DNA of 25,367 nt from an uncultured Clostridia bacterium. GTDB lineage: Bacteria; Bacillota; Clostridia; Christensenellales; Pumilibacteraceae. The stretch lies in assembly GCA_900553555.1 (NCBI GenBank), contig USEG01000002.1, forward strand, positions 1 to 25,367, read 5' to 3'. Numbering within the stretch: the stretch's first letter is position 1; every line of letters begins with the position of its first letter. The position numbers and the translations under genes were made by a program. The notes beneath the pieces were generated by a model, which was given only the letters and a program-made list of their open reading frames with translations, was not told the origin of the DNA and made no database searches. Shown here one piece after another: positions 1 to 6,834 of this stretch.

Positions 1-990
1 CGCCATAACAAGGGTAATAAAAATCGGCAGCGCTCTTAAAAAAACCAAAACCACCGCGGTTACGCCCAAGGCGTTTTTTATAACGATACTGCCCGCAACA
101 ACATAATTAAACCCGTCCGATAAATATCCGCCGATTATCGGCACATATTTGCTAAGGGCAAACTTTCCGAGCCGCATGGAAATGTTATCGCTTATGCCGG
201 TAAAAATACCCTGCGTCCCCAAAAAAGCGGCAAAGACAAAAAAGCCCGTGCGCATTATCCATCCCGAGACATTTTCCAAAAGCGTTCTAAGGCCGTCCAG
301 CGGAATATCGTCGCTCAAATTGCCGGCAACGGACAAAACCAATACGGCAATTGCTATCGGGATTACAATATTTTTGACTATGCCTATAAGCGCGGCTGAA
401 AAAACAGCGGCGGCGGGACTCAATGCCGACGCGCTCGCATTAGCGCCGCTTACGGACAACAACGTCACAAAAACGGGAAAAATTGCATTGCACAAATTTT
501 GTATATCGTCGAAATACGCCGCAGCATCGCCTATAAGAGTGTAAATCCAATACAGTATTATGACAGACATAATACTTAAACACGCAATATTTACAGCTTT
601 TTTTGCTGAATTTGAAACATTTTTAAATTCTATCCCTGATGTAAGCGACCACACAATACACATTGCGACCAAAAGTGAAATAATGCCTATCATGTTTTTT
701 GCCTGTCCGACGGAAGAAAAAATAATCTGAATAACGACGTTCAAATCGAATTTTCTCTCTCCGCTTATTATATCTTTAATATATTCGCCTGCGCTCACTC
801 CTATAATATCGCCGTATTTATCGGACAGCGAATCGAAATAAGCATCCAGCTGAGACAGATCGAGATTATCAATAAGCTCTTCGATATTCATGCCATCTTC
901 TTGCTCATTACCGGCGTTTGCAACCAGCCGACCGGAAGAAAACACCAGTGCCGAAAGTATTAAAATGATTATTATCAATTTTTTTGACAT
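1..990 (-). CDS. spoIIIAE: Stage III sporulation protein AE (3' part missing)
   Basis: Polytopic membrane protein of the SpoIIIA complex, which with SpoIIQ forms the channel between mother cell and forespore. The reading frame starts at ATG 990 and stays open for 330 codons to the window edge, so the C-terminus and any spoIIIAF-AH genes lie outside. The N-terminus is a hydrophobic signal-like stretch (residues 4-25, ending near VANAG), followed by an acidic Leu/Asp-rich region (about 34-60) and several membrane segments from about residue 95 onward. The start lies one base past the spoIIIAD stop with only a weak Shine-Dalgarno, which suggests translational coupling. Identity rests on the position after spoIIIAD and on the family pattern of signal peptide plus repeated transmembrane helices. 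Confidence 0.93.
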   Translation of the reverse strand, partial: MSKKLIIIILILSALVFSSGRLVANAGNEQEDGMNIEELIDNLDLSQLDAYFDSLSDKYGDIIGVSAGEYIKDIISGERKFDLNVVIQIIFSSVGQAKNMIGIISLLVAMCIVWSLTSGIEFKNVSNSAKKAVNIACLSIMSVIILYWIYTLIGDAAAYFDDIQNLCNAIFPVFVTLLSVSGANASASALSPAAAVFSAALIGIVKNIVIPIAIAVLVLSVAGNLSDDIPLDGLRTLLENVSGWIMRTGFFVFAAFLGTQGIFTGISDNISMRLGKFALSKYVPIIGGYLSDGFNYVVAGSIVIKNALGVTAVVLVFLRALPIFITLVMA

Positions 991-991
991 T

Positions 992-1375
992 TTACAGAAT
1001 CTCGCTTATTATACTAAGAATTCGCCTTATTATCGGCAGAATCTGCACGATAATCATTATCCTTACTGCCAGCGCGACTTTGTCCGAAAGCGACTTTTGT
1101 CCGCAGTCTTCTATTACCGAACACGCCAAATCGCCCAAAAAACCGATAGCCACTATCTTTATAACCGACTTAACGGGCTCAACCACATTGGTGTGCGCGC
1201 CAAAAAAGCCTTTAAGCTGCTCGCCTACCCCCGTCAGCACATCGGCCACCATCATGACGACGATAATTCCCGCGGCAATGCCTATAATGACAGAGATATC
1301 GCTGCGTATTTCGCGTATCGAAAAAGCGCAAAAAGCCGCAATAACCGCAAATAGAATTATTTTAAGTACGGGCAT
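992..1375 (-). CDS. spoIIIAD: Stage III sporulation protein AD
   Basis: Small integral membrane protein (127 residues, usual length for the family) of the SpoIIIA channel complex. It is almost entirely hydrophobic: helices at about 4-20, 28-48 and 66-85, and a C-terminal helix from about 103. The middle carries the soluble stretch between helices two and three. The start is ATG 1375, which lies inside the spoIIIAC coding region (19-base overlap in another frame), and no good Shine-Dalgarno is seen, so it is probably translated by coupling. The order AC-AD-AE is that of all spore-forming Bacillota. Confidence 0.94.
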   Translation of the reverse strand: MPVLKIILFAVIAAFCAFSIREIRSDISVIIGIAAGIIVVMMVADVLTGVGEQLKGFFGAHTNVVEPVKSVIKIVAIGFLGDLACSVIEDCGQKSLSDKVALAVRIMIIVQILPIIRRILSIISEIL

Positions 1376-1584
1376 ACCGAATAAAACAGGCCGTAAATCT
1401 CTTTAAGACCGTCAAAAAGCTGCATAATAAGATTTATTATCATGAACAATACGATAATAAGTCCCGCCAAAGTCGCAAGCGTTGCTATTTCATCTTTATC
1501 CGACTTTTTTAGCACCTGGCTGACAATCGCCGTAATAAGTCCCACTCCCGCAATTTTAAAAATTATGCTAATATCCATACCCAC
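1357..1584 (-). CDS. spoIIIAC: Stage III sporulation protein AC
   Basis: Membrane protein of 75 residues, slightly longer than the roughly 68 of B. subtilis SpoIIIAC. Two hydrophobic helices (about 7-24 and 32-55) are separated by a charged KKSDKDE loop, the family's hairpin layout. It starts at ATG 1584, three bases after the spoIIIAB stop, and its last codons overlap the start of spoIIIAD by 19 bases. It acts with AD, AE and the SpoIIIAA ATPase in the mother-cell membrane during engulfment. Identification is by size, hydrophobicity pattern and operon position. Confidence 0.93.
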   Translation of the reverse strand: MGMDISIIFKIAGVGLITAIVSQVLKKSDKDEIATLATLAGLIIVLFMIINLIMQLFDGLKEIYGLFYSVCPYLK

Positions 1585-1587
1585 ACC

Positions 1588-2070
1588 TCACATCAGCATT
1601 ATTCCCGCCGCCAGTCCCAAAAGCGTAAAAACTTTAAGCAGCATCATACCTTTGTTCTTTTCTTCCTGCACGCTGTTTTTTAAACATTCGGCAAAATCGT
1701 TCTGGTATGATTTAAGGGCTTCTTTCTGCGTAAATATATCCACCGTTCCCATGTTCTTAAAAAAATTTTCCACCATTGCGCTGTTTTTTTTCATTGCGTC
1801 GCAGGTTATGCTGAAGCTGCCGCCGTTTGATATATAATTGGAAAAATTTTCCAGTTGCTCGGCAAATATTTTATTGGTTTTTTGTTTGTACGACAATACG
1901 ACGTCAGATAGTTTTTCCTGCTTAAAAGACAGATTGTTTGAAAGCGTGCTTACAAAATCCGTCAGCGCCGAATAATAAAGACGCCTGTCCCGATAGGACG
2001 AATAAAAGTATTTTCCGATAAAAAAGCCTATCGCAGTTGTAATTGCTATTGTAAAAATTATCCTGGTCAT
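1588..2070 (-). CDS. spoIIIAB: Stage III sporulation protein AB
   Basis: 160 residues. An N-terminal membrane helix (about 4-20) is followed by a long soluble helical region and a C-terminal hydrophobic helix (about 143-160) that ends with the protein. This matches SpoIIIAB, whose cytosolic part resembles type II secretion F-domain proteins and is thought to connect the SpoIIIAA ATPase to the membrane complex. The start overlaps the spoIIIAA stop by four bases (ATGA), typical of coupled translation in this operon. No unusual feature is visible. Confidence 0.93.
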   Translation of the reverse strand: MTRIIFTIAITTAIGFFIGKYFYSSYRDRRLYYSALTDFVSTLSNNLSFKQEKLSDVVLSYKQKTNKIFAEQLENFSNYISNGGSFSITCDAMKKNSAMVENFFKNMGTVDIFTQKEALKSYQNDFAECLKNSVQEEKNKGMMLLKVFTLLGLAAGIMLM

Positions 2071-2951
2071 TTTATTCTCCCGAATTCTCTGTCATAAACG
2101 CCGGCCACCTTGCCTATTTCCTTAGCGGATAAAAAAATATATCTTTCTATGCATTTTGATGACAATAAGAGTTTTAAAAAAGGTTTTGTCTTAAACTCCT
2201 CCGGCGAATGAGCATGCGCCGACGCCAATACGCGTACGCCGCCGCCCATTGCCATAAGCACAGCCAAAGCATCCTCCTCGCTCATTATTTCGTCGGTAAC
2301 AATGACATCGGGCGCCATTGTTCTTATGCCGTAAGAAAACGCAAAGTCTTTACTGCCGAAAGTAATTACGTCGCAGTTGTCTCCGGTTTTGTAATAAGCC
2401 ATGCCGCCGTTTACAGCGCAGATTTCGTTGCGTTCGTCGACAACGAGTACATTAAGATTCTGCCGCGATATTTTTCTCGTCAGGTCTCTTAACATCGTAG
2501 TCTTACCTTTTCCGGGGGGCGCTATAATCAGCGTATTTCTTACCGCACCCAAGGAATAAACATATCCAAACACTTCCGACGAACAGTTTTCGGCGTCATG
2601 GGGAATGCGAATATTTAGCGAACTAAAATTTTTAACGGTTTTTACGCCGTTGTTTTCCCTGACGATTTCACCGCAAAGGCCTATGCGTATCCCCCTTTCC
2701 ACGGCAATATACCCTTGAACTATTTGATTGTTGACGGAATACAGCGAATAATCGCAGGCCTTTGTAACAATTTTATTGCAGGTGCCTCTTGCGGCAATCA
2801 GAGGTTTTGCCCCATCAAACAATTCGATATATCTTCCCGAGCAGTTTATCTTTACCGGTTTATCGTCGCGAATACGAATCTCATAAATATGCTTTTCGTC
2901 ATATTTATTAAGCGCTGCGGTTATATCCTCTGATAAAAGCGATTCCAGCAT
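2067..2951 (-). CDS. spoIIIAA: Stage III sporulation protein AA, secretion-type ATPase
   Basis: Cytosolic AAA+/VirB11-like ATPase proposed to power the SpoIIIA-SpoIIQ feeding channel. 294 residues. The Walker A loop is PPGKGKTT (about 145-152) and the Walker B strand is NVLVVDERNE (about 167-176). A further conserved stretch, VIVTDEI, lies near residue 220. The N-terminal 130 residues form the domain preceding the ATPase. The ATG at 2951 is preceded by GGGGTGG as ribosome binding site. It is the first gene of the operon, behind a sigma-E-like promoter and downstream of an independently terminated tRNA gene. Confidence 0.95.
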   Translation of the reverse strand: MLESLLSEDITAALNKYDEKHIYEIRIRDDKPVKINCSGRYIELFDGAKPLIAARGTCNKIVTKACDYSLYSVNNQIVQGYIAVERGIRIGLCGEIVRENNGVKTVKNFSSLNIRIPHDAENCSSEVFGYVYSLGAVRNTLIIAPPGKGKTTMLRDLTRKISRQNLNVLVVDERNEICAVNGGMAYYKTGDNCDVITFGSKDFAFSYGIRTMAPDVIVTDEIMSEEDALAVLMAMGGGVRVLASAHAHSPEEFKTKPFLKLLLSSKCIERYIFLSAKEIGKVAGVYDREFGRIK

Positions 2952-2978
2952 ATGCCACCCCGAAATTTATTTCAATAT

Positions 2979-3007
2979 AAAATATTCACGGCTTGTACAA
3001 AATATGT
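2979..3007 (-). promoter_or_regulatory. Sigma-E-like promoter of the spoIIIA operon
   Basis: On the minus strand a -35 box ACATATT (3001-3007) and a -10 box AATATTTT (2979-2986) are separated by 14 bases. The B. subtilis sigma-E consensus is KMATATT - about 14 - CATACAHT, so six of seven and about six of eight positions agree. The predicted start is some 20 bases before spoIIIAA. spoIIIA is sigma-E-dependent in B. subtilis, which makes the assignment plausible. It is not proven by sequence. Confidence 0.5.
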
Positions 3008-3030
3008 CGTCGCAACATTATAAGGTTTTT

Positions 3031-3064
3031 AAAACAAAAAAAGAAACCGGTAATTCGGTTTCTT
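3031..3064 (-). terminator. Intrinsic terminator of tRNA-Pro
   Basis: On the minus strand a perfect 9-bp stem (AAGAAACCG / CGGTTTCTT, 3041-3049 with 3056-3064), a 6-base loop and a T-rich tract TTTTTGTTTT (3031-3040). It lies about 30 bases past the tRNA 3' end and isolates the tRNA from spoIIIA. Confidence 0.85.
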
Positions 3065-3092
3065 TTCGTCCGGGCGTAAACAGCCCGTTTTA

Positions 3093-3168
3093 TGGTCGAG
3101 GTGACGAGACTCGAACTCACGACCTCATGGTCCCGAACCATGCGCGCTACCACCTGCGCTACACCTCG
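3093..3168 (-). tRNA. tRNA-Pro (anticodon CGG)
   Basis: A full 76-nt cloverleaf with encoded CCA. The acceptor stem CGAGGTG / CACCTCG is perfect, the D stem is GCGC/GCGC, the anticodon stem is CATGG/CCATG with loop TTCGGGA, the variable loop has five bases, and the T stem GTGAG/CTCGT has two wobble pairs around TTCGAGT. The anticodon CGG reads CCG proline codons. The C1-G72 pair and A73 discriminator are known proline identity elements. It is a single-gene unit with its own promoter (3187-3215) and terminator (3031-3064). Confidence 0.97.
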
Positions 3169-3186
3169 ATTTTGCATTGCTAATTT

Positions 3187-3215
3187 ATTGTATACCAAAA
3201 TGGCGCAAATTGCAA
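3187..3215 (-). promoter_or_regulatory. Sigma-A promoter of tRNA-Pro
   Basis: Minus strand TTGCAA (3210-3215), 17-base spacer, TACAAT (3187-3192). The predicted start near 3180 lies 12 bases before the mature tRNA 5' end. Confidence 0.8.
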
Positions 3216-3287
3216 CAAAATTAACGCCGTTTTAAAAAATATTTTATCCTTTTTATATATAACGCCGCAAAGACGCCCTATAATATT

Positions 3288-3632
3288 TTAAATAAAACCC
3301 AACGATATAAGCAGTGCCCTGTCCACTTCGTCCATTTTCTTGTCTTCCAGCTTGCCAATTTTTTCTTTAAGACGCATTTTGTCCAAAGTTCGAAGCTGTT
3401 CCAACAACGCTACCGAAGCTTTTTTCAAGCCGTATTTTTCGGCGGACAGTTCGATATGCGTCGGCAGCTTTGCCTTGTTAAGACGGCTTGTAACCGCGCA
3501 CGCGATGACCGTAGGCGAATATTTGTTGCCGATGTCGTTTTGTATTATTAAAACAGGGCGCACTCCGCCTTGTTCGCTGCCAAGAACGGGACTTAAATCC
3601 GCATAATATAATTCGCCACGCTTTATGTCCAT
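3288..3632 (-). CDS. mazF: MazF/EndoA-type mRNA interferase toxin
   Basis: Sequence-specific endoribonuclease toxin that cleaves single-stranded mRNA. 114 residues, close to the 116 of B. subtilis EndoA. The N-terminus [12 protein letters not shown], the [16 protein letters not shown] core and T48 in AVTSR are the family hallmarks, with Arg25 and Thr48 at the positions of the B. subtilis catalytic pair. The ATG at 3632 has AAGGGA upstream and lies 12 bases after the antitoxin stop, so the pair is co-transcribed. Its placement after nnr resembles the nnr/alr/mazEF neighbourhoods of many Bacillota. It is probably a chromosomal stress-response pair rather than a mobile one. The cleavage site cannot be read from sequence. 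Confidence 0.95.
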   Translation of the reverse strand: MDIKRGELYYADLSPVLGSEQGGVRPVLIIQNDIGNKYSPTVIACAVTSRLNKAKLPTHIELSAEKYGLKKASVALLEQLRTLDKMRLKEKIGKLEDKKMDEVDRALLISLGFI

Positions 3633-3644
3633 CTTCGGTATCCC

Positions 3645-3848
3645 TTAAAGATTTGCCCAGTCGAGATTTTCTCCTGCGCTTTCTTCATATCCTTTAATAA
3701 TATCTTCCAATATCATTGTATGTGAGACCGGCACAAATTTTTCCACCAAGATGGCCACTACTTTTTCTATCGGCAAATTTTTAAATTCCGCATATTTAGT
3801 TAGCATGTTATACGTTCCGTCCTTTAGCGTTACTTGAATTTTCTTCAT
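3645..3848 (-). CDS. MazE/EndoAI-like ribbon-helix-helix antitoxin
   Basis: 67 residues directly upstream of mazF. The N-terminus (KKIQVTLKDGTYNML) looks like a ribbon-helix-helix beta strand plus helix. The C-terminus IKGYEESAGENLDWAN resembles the GYxxMAxINLxxA tail with which EndoAI-type antitoxins bind MazF. The start ATG 3848 is preceded by AAAGGGG. It would neutralise MazF and repress its own operon. A TTGACA sits upstream at 3900-3905 on the minus strand, but no convincing -10 follows, so the promoter is unresolved. The sequence is divergent, so the call leans on position and the C-terminal motif. Confidence 0.8.
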   Translation of the reverse strand: MKKIQVTLKDGTYNMLTKYAEFKNLPIEKVVAILVEKFVPVSHTMILEDIIKGYEESAGENLDWANL

Positions 3849-3925
3849 AAATATTCCCCTTTACCGACAAACGGCATACCGATATTGTGGGCATAATTTT
3901 GTCAAAATATGTAAAATTACGTCGT

Positions 3926-3959
3926 AAAATTAAAAACTCCGGATTTTATCAACCCGGAG
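3926..3959 (-). terminator. Intrinsic terminator after nnr
   Basis: Minus strand stem CTCCGG / CCGGAG (3954-3959 with 3937-3942), 11-base loop, then TTTTTAATTTT (3926-3936). It lies 18 bases past the nnr stop and separates recX-nnr from the toxin-antitoxin pair. Confidence 0.75.
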
Positions 3960-3977
3960 CCGCAAATTTCTTGTTAT

Positions 3978-5447
3978 TTACGCCAAATCTTCTATTATTA
4001 AATTTTTAACCAGTCCGTCGTATTCGCAAAAACCGTAATTTTCTATTTGCCCGATAATATCGCCGGACAAAACGCTTATATCGCTATGCAGGCTTTCGGC
4101 TGCCCTTTCCGCGGCAATTCCCATATAATAACATGCCGACACTGCAGCGCGTAAAGGCTCGTTGCTTACGGAAAAAGCCGCAATAGCGCCGCTGAGCATA
4201 TCGCCGCTGCCACCCTTTGCCTGTGCGGGCGAACCTGTGACATTGACAAATACTCTGTCGCCGTCCGTAATTATGGTGCGGGCGGATTTTAATACCAATA
4301 CACAGCCGGCCTCTTTAGCGAATTTTTTTACAGCTTCTATATTATAGGGTTGCACCGTCGGCGCCAAGCGTTTGAATTCGCCTATATGCGGAGTAATTAT
4401 CAGACGGCAAAAGTGGCTTTGCAAAATCTTTGGCTGCGTTGCCACACAGTTAAGGGCGTCGGCATCCAAAATAAGCGTCTTATCATAGTGTTCTAAGAAA
4501 TATCTTATCATTTGCGGCAGTTCGGGATTTTTTCCCATACCGGGGCCCAAAACTATGACATCGCTCCACAAAGCTATGGCAGAAAAAATGCTCTCGTCAA
4601 AGGACACATATCCGTCCTTTTCCGGCAGAAAAAAAAGCGTTTGTTCGGTAACTCTCGCCTTATAAGCGCATTTTTCCCGCTCTCCGACGCACAGCCTTAC
4701 CAGTCCGGCCCCGCACCTCGACGCCGCCGCGGCGGTATAATATGCCATTAGCGGAGCGCCCGGCATTGTGTCGCTTCCGCCGATTATCGATACTTTTCCG
4801 TTATCGCCTTTGTGCGACGAAAGCAGCTTTTTGGCGGGCCTTACGTATTCGGCATCAGCTATAAAGGCACAAGGCTTAACGGCTGGCGGAATATCCACCA
4901 CTTCCACTCTTCCGATATAGTCCGGCGCGCGGCCAAAAATCAGCCCGATAAAAATCCCTCCGAGCGCCAACGTAAGGCTGCTTTTTACGGCATTTGGATT
5001 TATGTCGCCCGTAGCTGCGTCCACCCCGTAAGGAGCACAAAGCGAGATTATTTCAGCTGCTTTGTTGCCTGCAAAACAATTAAAATCATGTTGACGTGAT
5101 GAACAGCCGTACGTTGCGTCAATCAAATAATCGCACTCCGAATAAAAAGTCTTGTCGTTTACAAACGCAGCGTCGGCATTACCCGCTTGCGCAGCAGACA
5201 AAGCCGCTTTATCGGAAGACAAAAAAGCAACTTTGACATCGCAACCGTTTTTTTGCATTATTCCGACAAGATACGCAGCCACGCCTCCCGTTATGCCGTC
5301 ACCTGCAACAACCGCCGTCTTTTTAGCGGTAATTTGTAATTTTACAAGCTTTTCATATGTTTTCTCAGCGGCAGTACGGCAAAACTCGTCTATATCGCCG
5401 GTATTTGCCGCCTTAATAAAATCATCGGGCGATATTATTTTAATCAT
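3978..5447 (-). CDS. nnr: Bifunctional-type NAD(P)H-hydrate repair enzyme, epimerase half degenerate
   Basis: Repairs hydrated NAD(P)H. The C-terminal half (about residues 205-480) is a YjeF_C ADP/ATP-dependent dehydratase: GKVSIIGGS, VIVLGPGMGK, LILDADALN, IITPHIGEF and the GGSGDMLSG loop with its catalytic Asp are all present. The N-terminal half sits where the YjeF_N epimerase belongs, but its signatures have decayed: GxGNNGGDG reads GDGITGG, and the DIPSG segment is shortened to VDAATGD. The dehydratase is likely active and the epimerase may not be. I chose ATG 5447 because GGGAGAGG lies six bases upstream of it; ATG 5453 would touch that site. The start overlaps the recX stop by eight bases, so the two are coupled. 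Confidence 0.92.
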   Translation of the reverse strand: MIKIISPDDFIKAANTGDIDEFCRTAAEKTYEKLVKLQITAKKTAVVAGDGITGGVAAYLVGIMQKNGCDVKVAFLSSDKAALSAAQAGNADAAFVNDKTFYSECDYLIDATYGCSSRQHDFNCFAGNKAAEIISLCAPYGVDAATGDINPNAVKSSLTLALGGIFIGLIFGRAPDYIGRVEVVDIPPAVKPCAFIADAEYVRPAKKLLSSHKGDNGKVSIIGGSDTMPGAPLMAYYTAAAASRCGAGLVRLCVGEREKCAYKARVTEQTLFFLPEKDGYVSFDESIFSAIALWSDVIVLGPGMGKNPELPQMIRYFLEHYDKTLILDADALNCVATQPKILQSHFCRLIITPHIGEFKRLAPTVQPYNIEAVKKFAKEAGCVLVLKSARTIITDGDRVFVNVTGSPAQAKGGSGDMLSGAIAAFSVSNEPLRAAVSACYYMGIAAERAAESLHSDISVLSGDIIGQIENYGFCEYDGLVKNLIIEDLA

Positions 5448-6042
5448 CGGCATCCTCTCCCGTCACTTCGTAAATAACCGAATACGTAAACCCTTTTGAA
5501 TATAAGTAACGCCTTAATTTTACTATATCGCAATCTTTGTGACTGCGTTTATACTTTTCCGCCGCCGCTTGCGCCGCATCAGTCTGATCGGTAAGCGCGT
5601 TTAATTTTTCGTCGAGCACATTTTTGTCAATGCCCTTGTTTAACAAATCTACTCGCAGTCTGTTGATTCCCCTTTCGTTTTTATAAACCGATATATATGT
5701 GTCAACGTATTTACCGTCGTCCAAATATCCGTAGCCTATCAGCTTATCTAATGTATCGGCAATTACGCCGTCGGTAAAGCTTTTGTTTTTCAAATAGTTT
5801 TGTATTTCGCGGCGCGTTTTTAGCCCCCTTGACAAAAGCGCAATACATTTGTCAAACGCTTCGGCACATTCGCTTTCGTGAACGCATTGCAAAATGTCCT
5901 TTTCATCTATTACGGCGCCCGTTTTAAGACCGTTCTTTAGCGCGACAATACTTTGCATACCTGTCAAAAACTGTCCGTCCACATATATGCTTACCCTGTT
6001 TTTGTTGCGCTTTTGAGCCTTTATTTCAGTTATTGTACCCAT
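5440..6042 (-). CDS. recX: Regulatory protein RecX
   Basis: Modulator of RecA filaments. About 200 residues, alpha-helical, with the three-helix repeats of the family: LLSRGLKTRREIQNYLKNK, the LDKLIGYGYLDDGKYV segment, and LRRYLYSKGFTYSVI near the C-terminus. The open frame extends 13 codons further (ATG 6081), but those codons lie in the promoter, and MGTITEIKAQ at 6042 matches the usual RecX beginning. No Shine-Dalgarno precedes 6042; instead the -10 box ends seven bases before the ATG, so the mRNA appears leaderless. nnr follows with overlap. Confidence 0.92.
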   Translation of the reverse strand: MGTITEIKAQKRNKNRVSIYVDGQFLTGMQSIVALKNGLKTGAVIDEKDILQCVHESECAEAFDKCIALLSRGLKTRREIQNYLKNKSFTDGVIADTLDKLIGYGYLDDGKYVDTYISVYKNERGINRLRVDLLNKGIDKNVLDEKLNALTDQTDAAQAAAEKYKRSHKDCDIVKLRRYLYSKGFTYSVIYEVTGEDADD

Positions 6043-6048
6043 GACGAT

Positions 6049-6077
6049 ATTATAGCACCAATTAAAAGAAATTTCAA
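6049..6077 (-). promoter_or_regulatory. Sigma-A promoter of recX, leaderless arrangement
   Basis: Minus strand TTGAAA (6072-6077), 17-base spacer, TATAAT (6049-6054). Counting +1 seven bases past the -10 box puts the transcript start on 6042, the A of the recX ATG. Confidence 0.8.
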
Positions 6078-6153
6078 GCAAAGCCGTGCATTATGTATAT
6101 TTTTGCTCTTTTTGCCAATAATCTAAGTAGATTTAATCGGAGGTAAATCTTAT

Positions 6154-6348
6154 ATGGCAAAAATGACGACAAAAACTTTGCAAGAACTGTCCGAGCTGCT
6201 TGGCAGCGAAGAACTTGCATACAAAAAGTGCTGCGCATACGTCGACGAGTGTTGCGATCCTACGCTCAAAACAAAACTCGGCAAGTATGCCAACAACCAC
6301 AAAGCGCGTTATATCGCACTTTACAACTATCTCAACGCCAACGAATAA
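6154..6348 (+). CDS. Small CotF-like protein, Cys-rich
   Basis: 64 residues, predicted all-helical, resembling one half of the ferritin-like helical fold of the CotF spore coat family: a first helix with LQELSELLGSEELAYKK, a turn around DPTLKT, and a second helix with NNHKARYIALYNYLN. Two Cys pairs (KKCCAY and DECCDP) are unusual for so short a protein and could allow disulfide cross-linking or metal binding. A strong GGAGGT site lies ten bases before ATG 6154. The next gene's ribosome site overlaps this stop codon, so the two are one operon. Function in the spore is inferred from the family and from its partner gene. No convincing sporulation promoter was found. Confidence 0.75.
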   Translation: MAKMTTKTLQELSELLGSEELAYKKCCAYVDECCDPTLKTKLGKYANNHKARYIALYNYLNANE

Positions 6349-6358
6349 GGAGGAAAAA

Positions 6359-6751
6359 ATGGCCACGAAAAAAACTACGCAAAAGCCCGCTAAGACGCAA
6401 AAAAGCACGAAAAAGAGTCCGACCGCATGCTGTAATCACAACACCGAAGCCGCCCGCGACAACTGCAAATTAAACGATTACGATATAATTTCGGACGTAT
6501 TGGGCAGTCATAAAAACCTTATAAAATTATACGGCACCGCTCTTTGCGAGACCGACAGCGAAAATCTGCGCAAAATAATCAACACGCAAATGACGGAATG
6601 CGCTGTAGATCAATACGACGCTTTCAGATATATGAATGAAAGAGGTATGTATAAAGTTGAGCCGGCACCCGTACAAAAGGTAAAAAGCGCAAAAGTAAAA
6701 TTCGGAAAGAATATCGAACAATTCGGCAATAACGCTTCGAAACTTAAATAA
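6359..6751 (+). CDS. CotF-family spore coat protein
   Basis: 130 residues. A Lys/Thr-rich basic head (about 1-28) with a CC pair leads into the coat-F domain: DYDIISDVLGSHKNLIKLY, then a second helix ending in YDAFRYMNERGMYKVEPAP, which is close to the usual NxRGWYxVEPA signature. Such proteins are incorporated in spore coats or surface layers. The ATG at 6359 has AAGGAGG at 6347-6353, overlapping the previous gene's stop; an upstream in-frame ATG (6200) lies inside the neighbour and is rejected. A strong hairpin follows the stop. Confidence 0.85.
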   Translation: MATKKTTQKPAKTQKSTKKSPTACCNHNTEAARDNCKLNDYDIISDVLGSHKNLIKLYGTALCETDSENLRKIINTQMTECAVDQYDAFRYMNERGMYKVEPAPVQKVKSAKVKFGKNIEQFGNNASKLK

Positions 6752-6794
6752 CAAACAAAGAGTATTATGTCAGACATAGTACTCTTTATTTGTT
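6750..6794. terminator. Bidirectional terminator hairpin
   Basis: A 14-bp stem (6757-6770 with 6774-6787, one G-T wobble) with loop CAG, extended by a further six pairs beyond one mismatch. T-rich flanks are present on both sides. It starts at the coat gene stop and lies between it and the convergent lipoprotein gene, so it can serve both. Confidence 0.8.
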
Positions 6795-6834
6795 ATTATT
6801 GATTTATTTTTGCCATTTTATCGACTTTTTTTCG

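Noticed and set aside
2986..3198. Minus-strand open frame of 70 codons across the tRNA
   Set aside because: It is a translation of the tRNA gene, promoter and terminator.
3240..3290. Possible terminator after mazF
   Set aside because: Only AT-rich sequence and direct GGCGTT repeats are seen; no stem with a T-run.
6089..6126. Sporulation-sigma promoter for the coat genes (a CATTATGTA or GTATA...CAATAATCTA pattern)
   Set aside because: Each matches only part of the sigma-K or sigma-G consensus and lacks the partner element; too weak to list.
6200..6358. Longer start for the second CotF-like gene
   Set aside because: It lies inside the preceding gene in another frame; AAGGAGG correctly precedes 6359.
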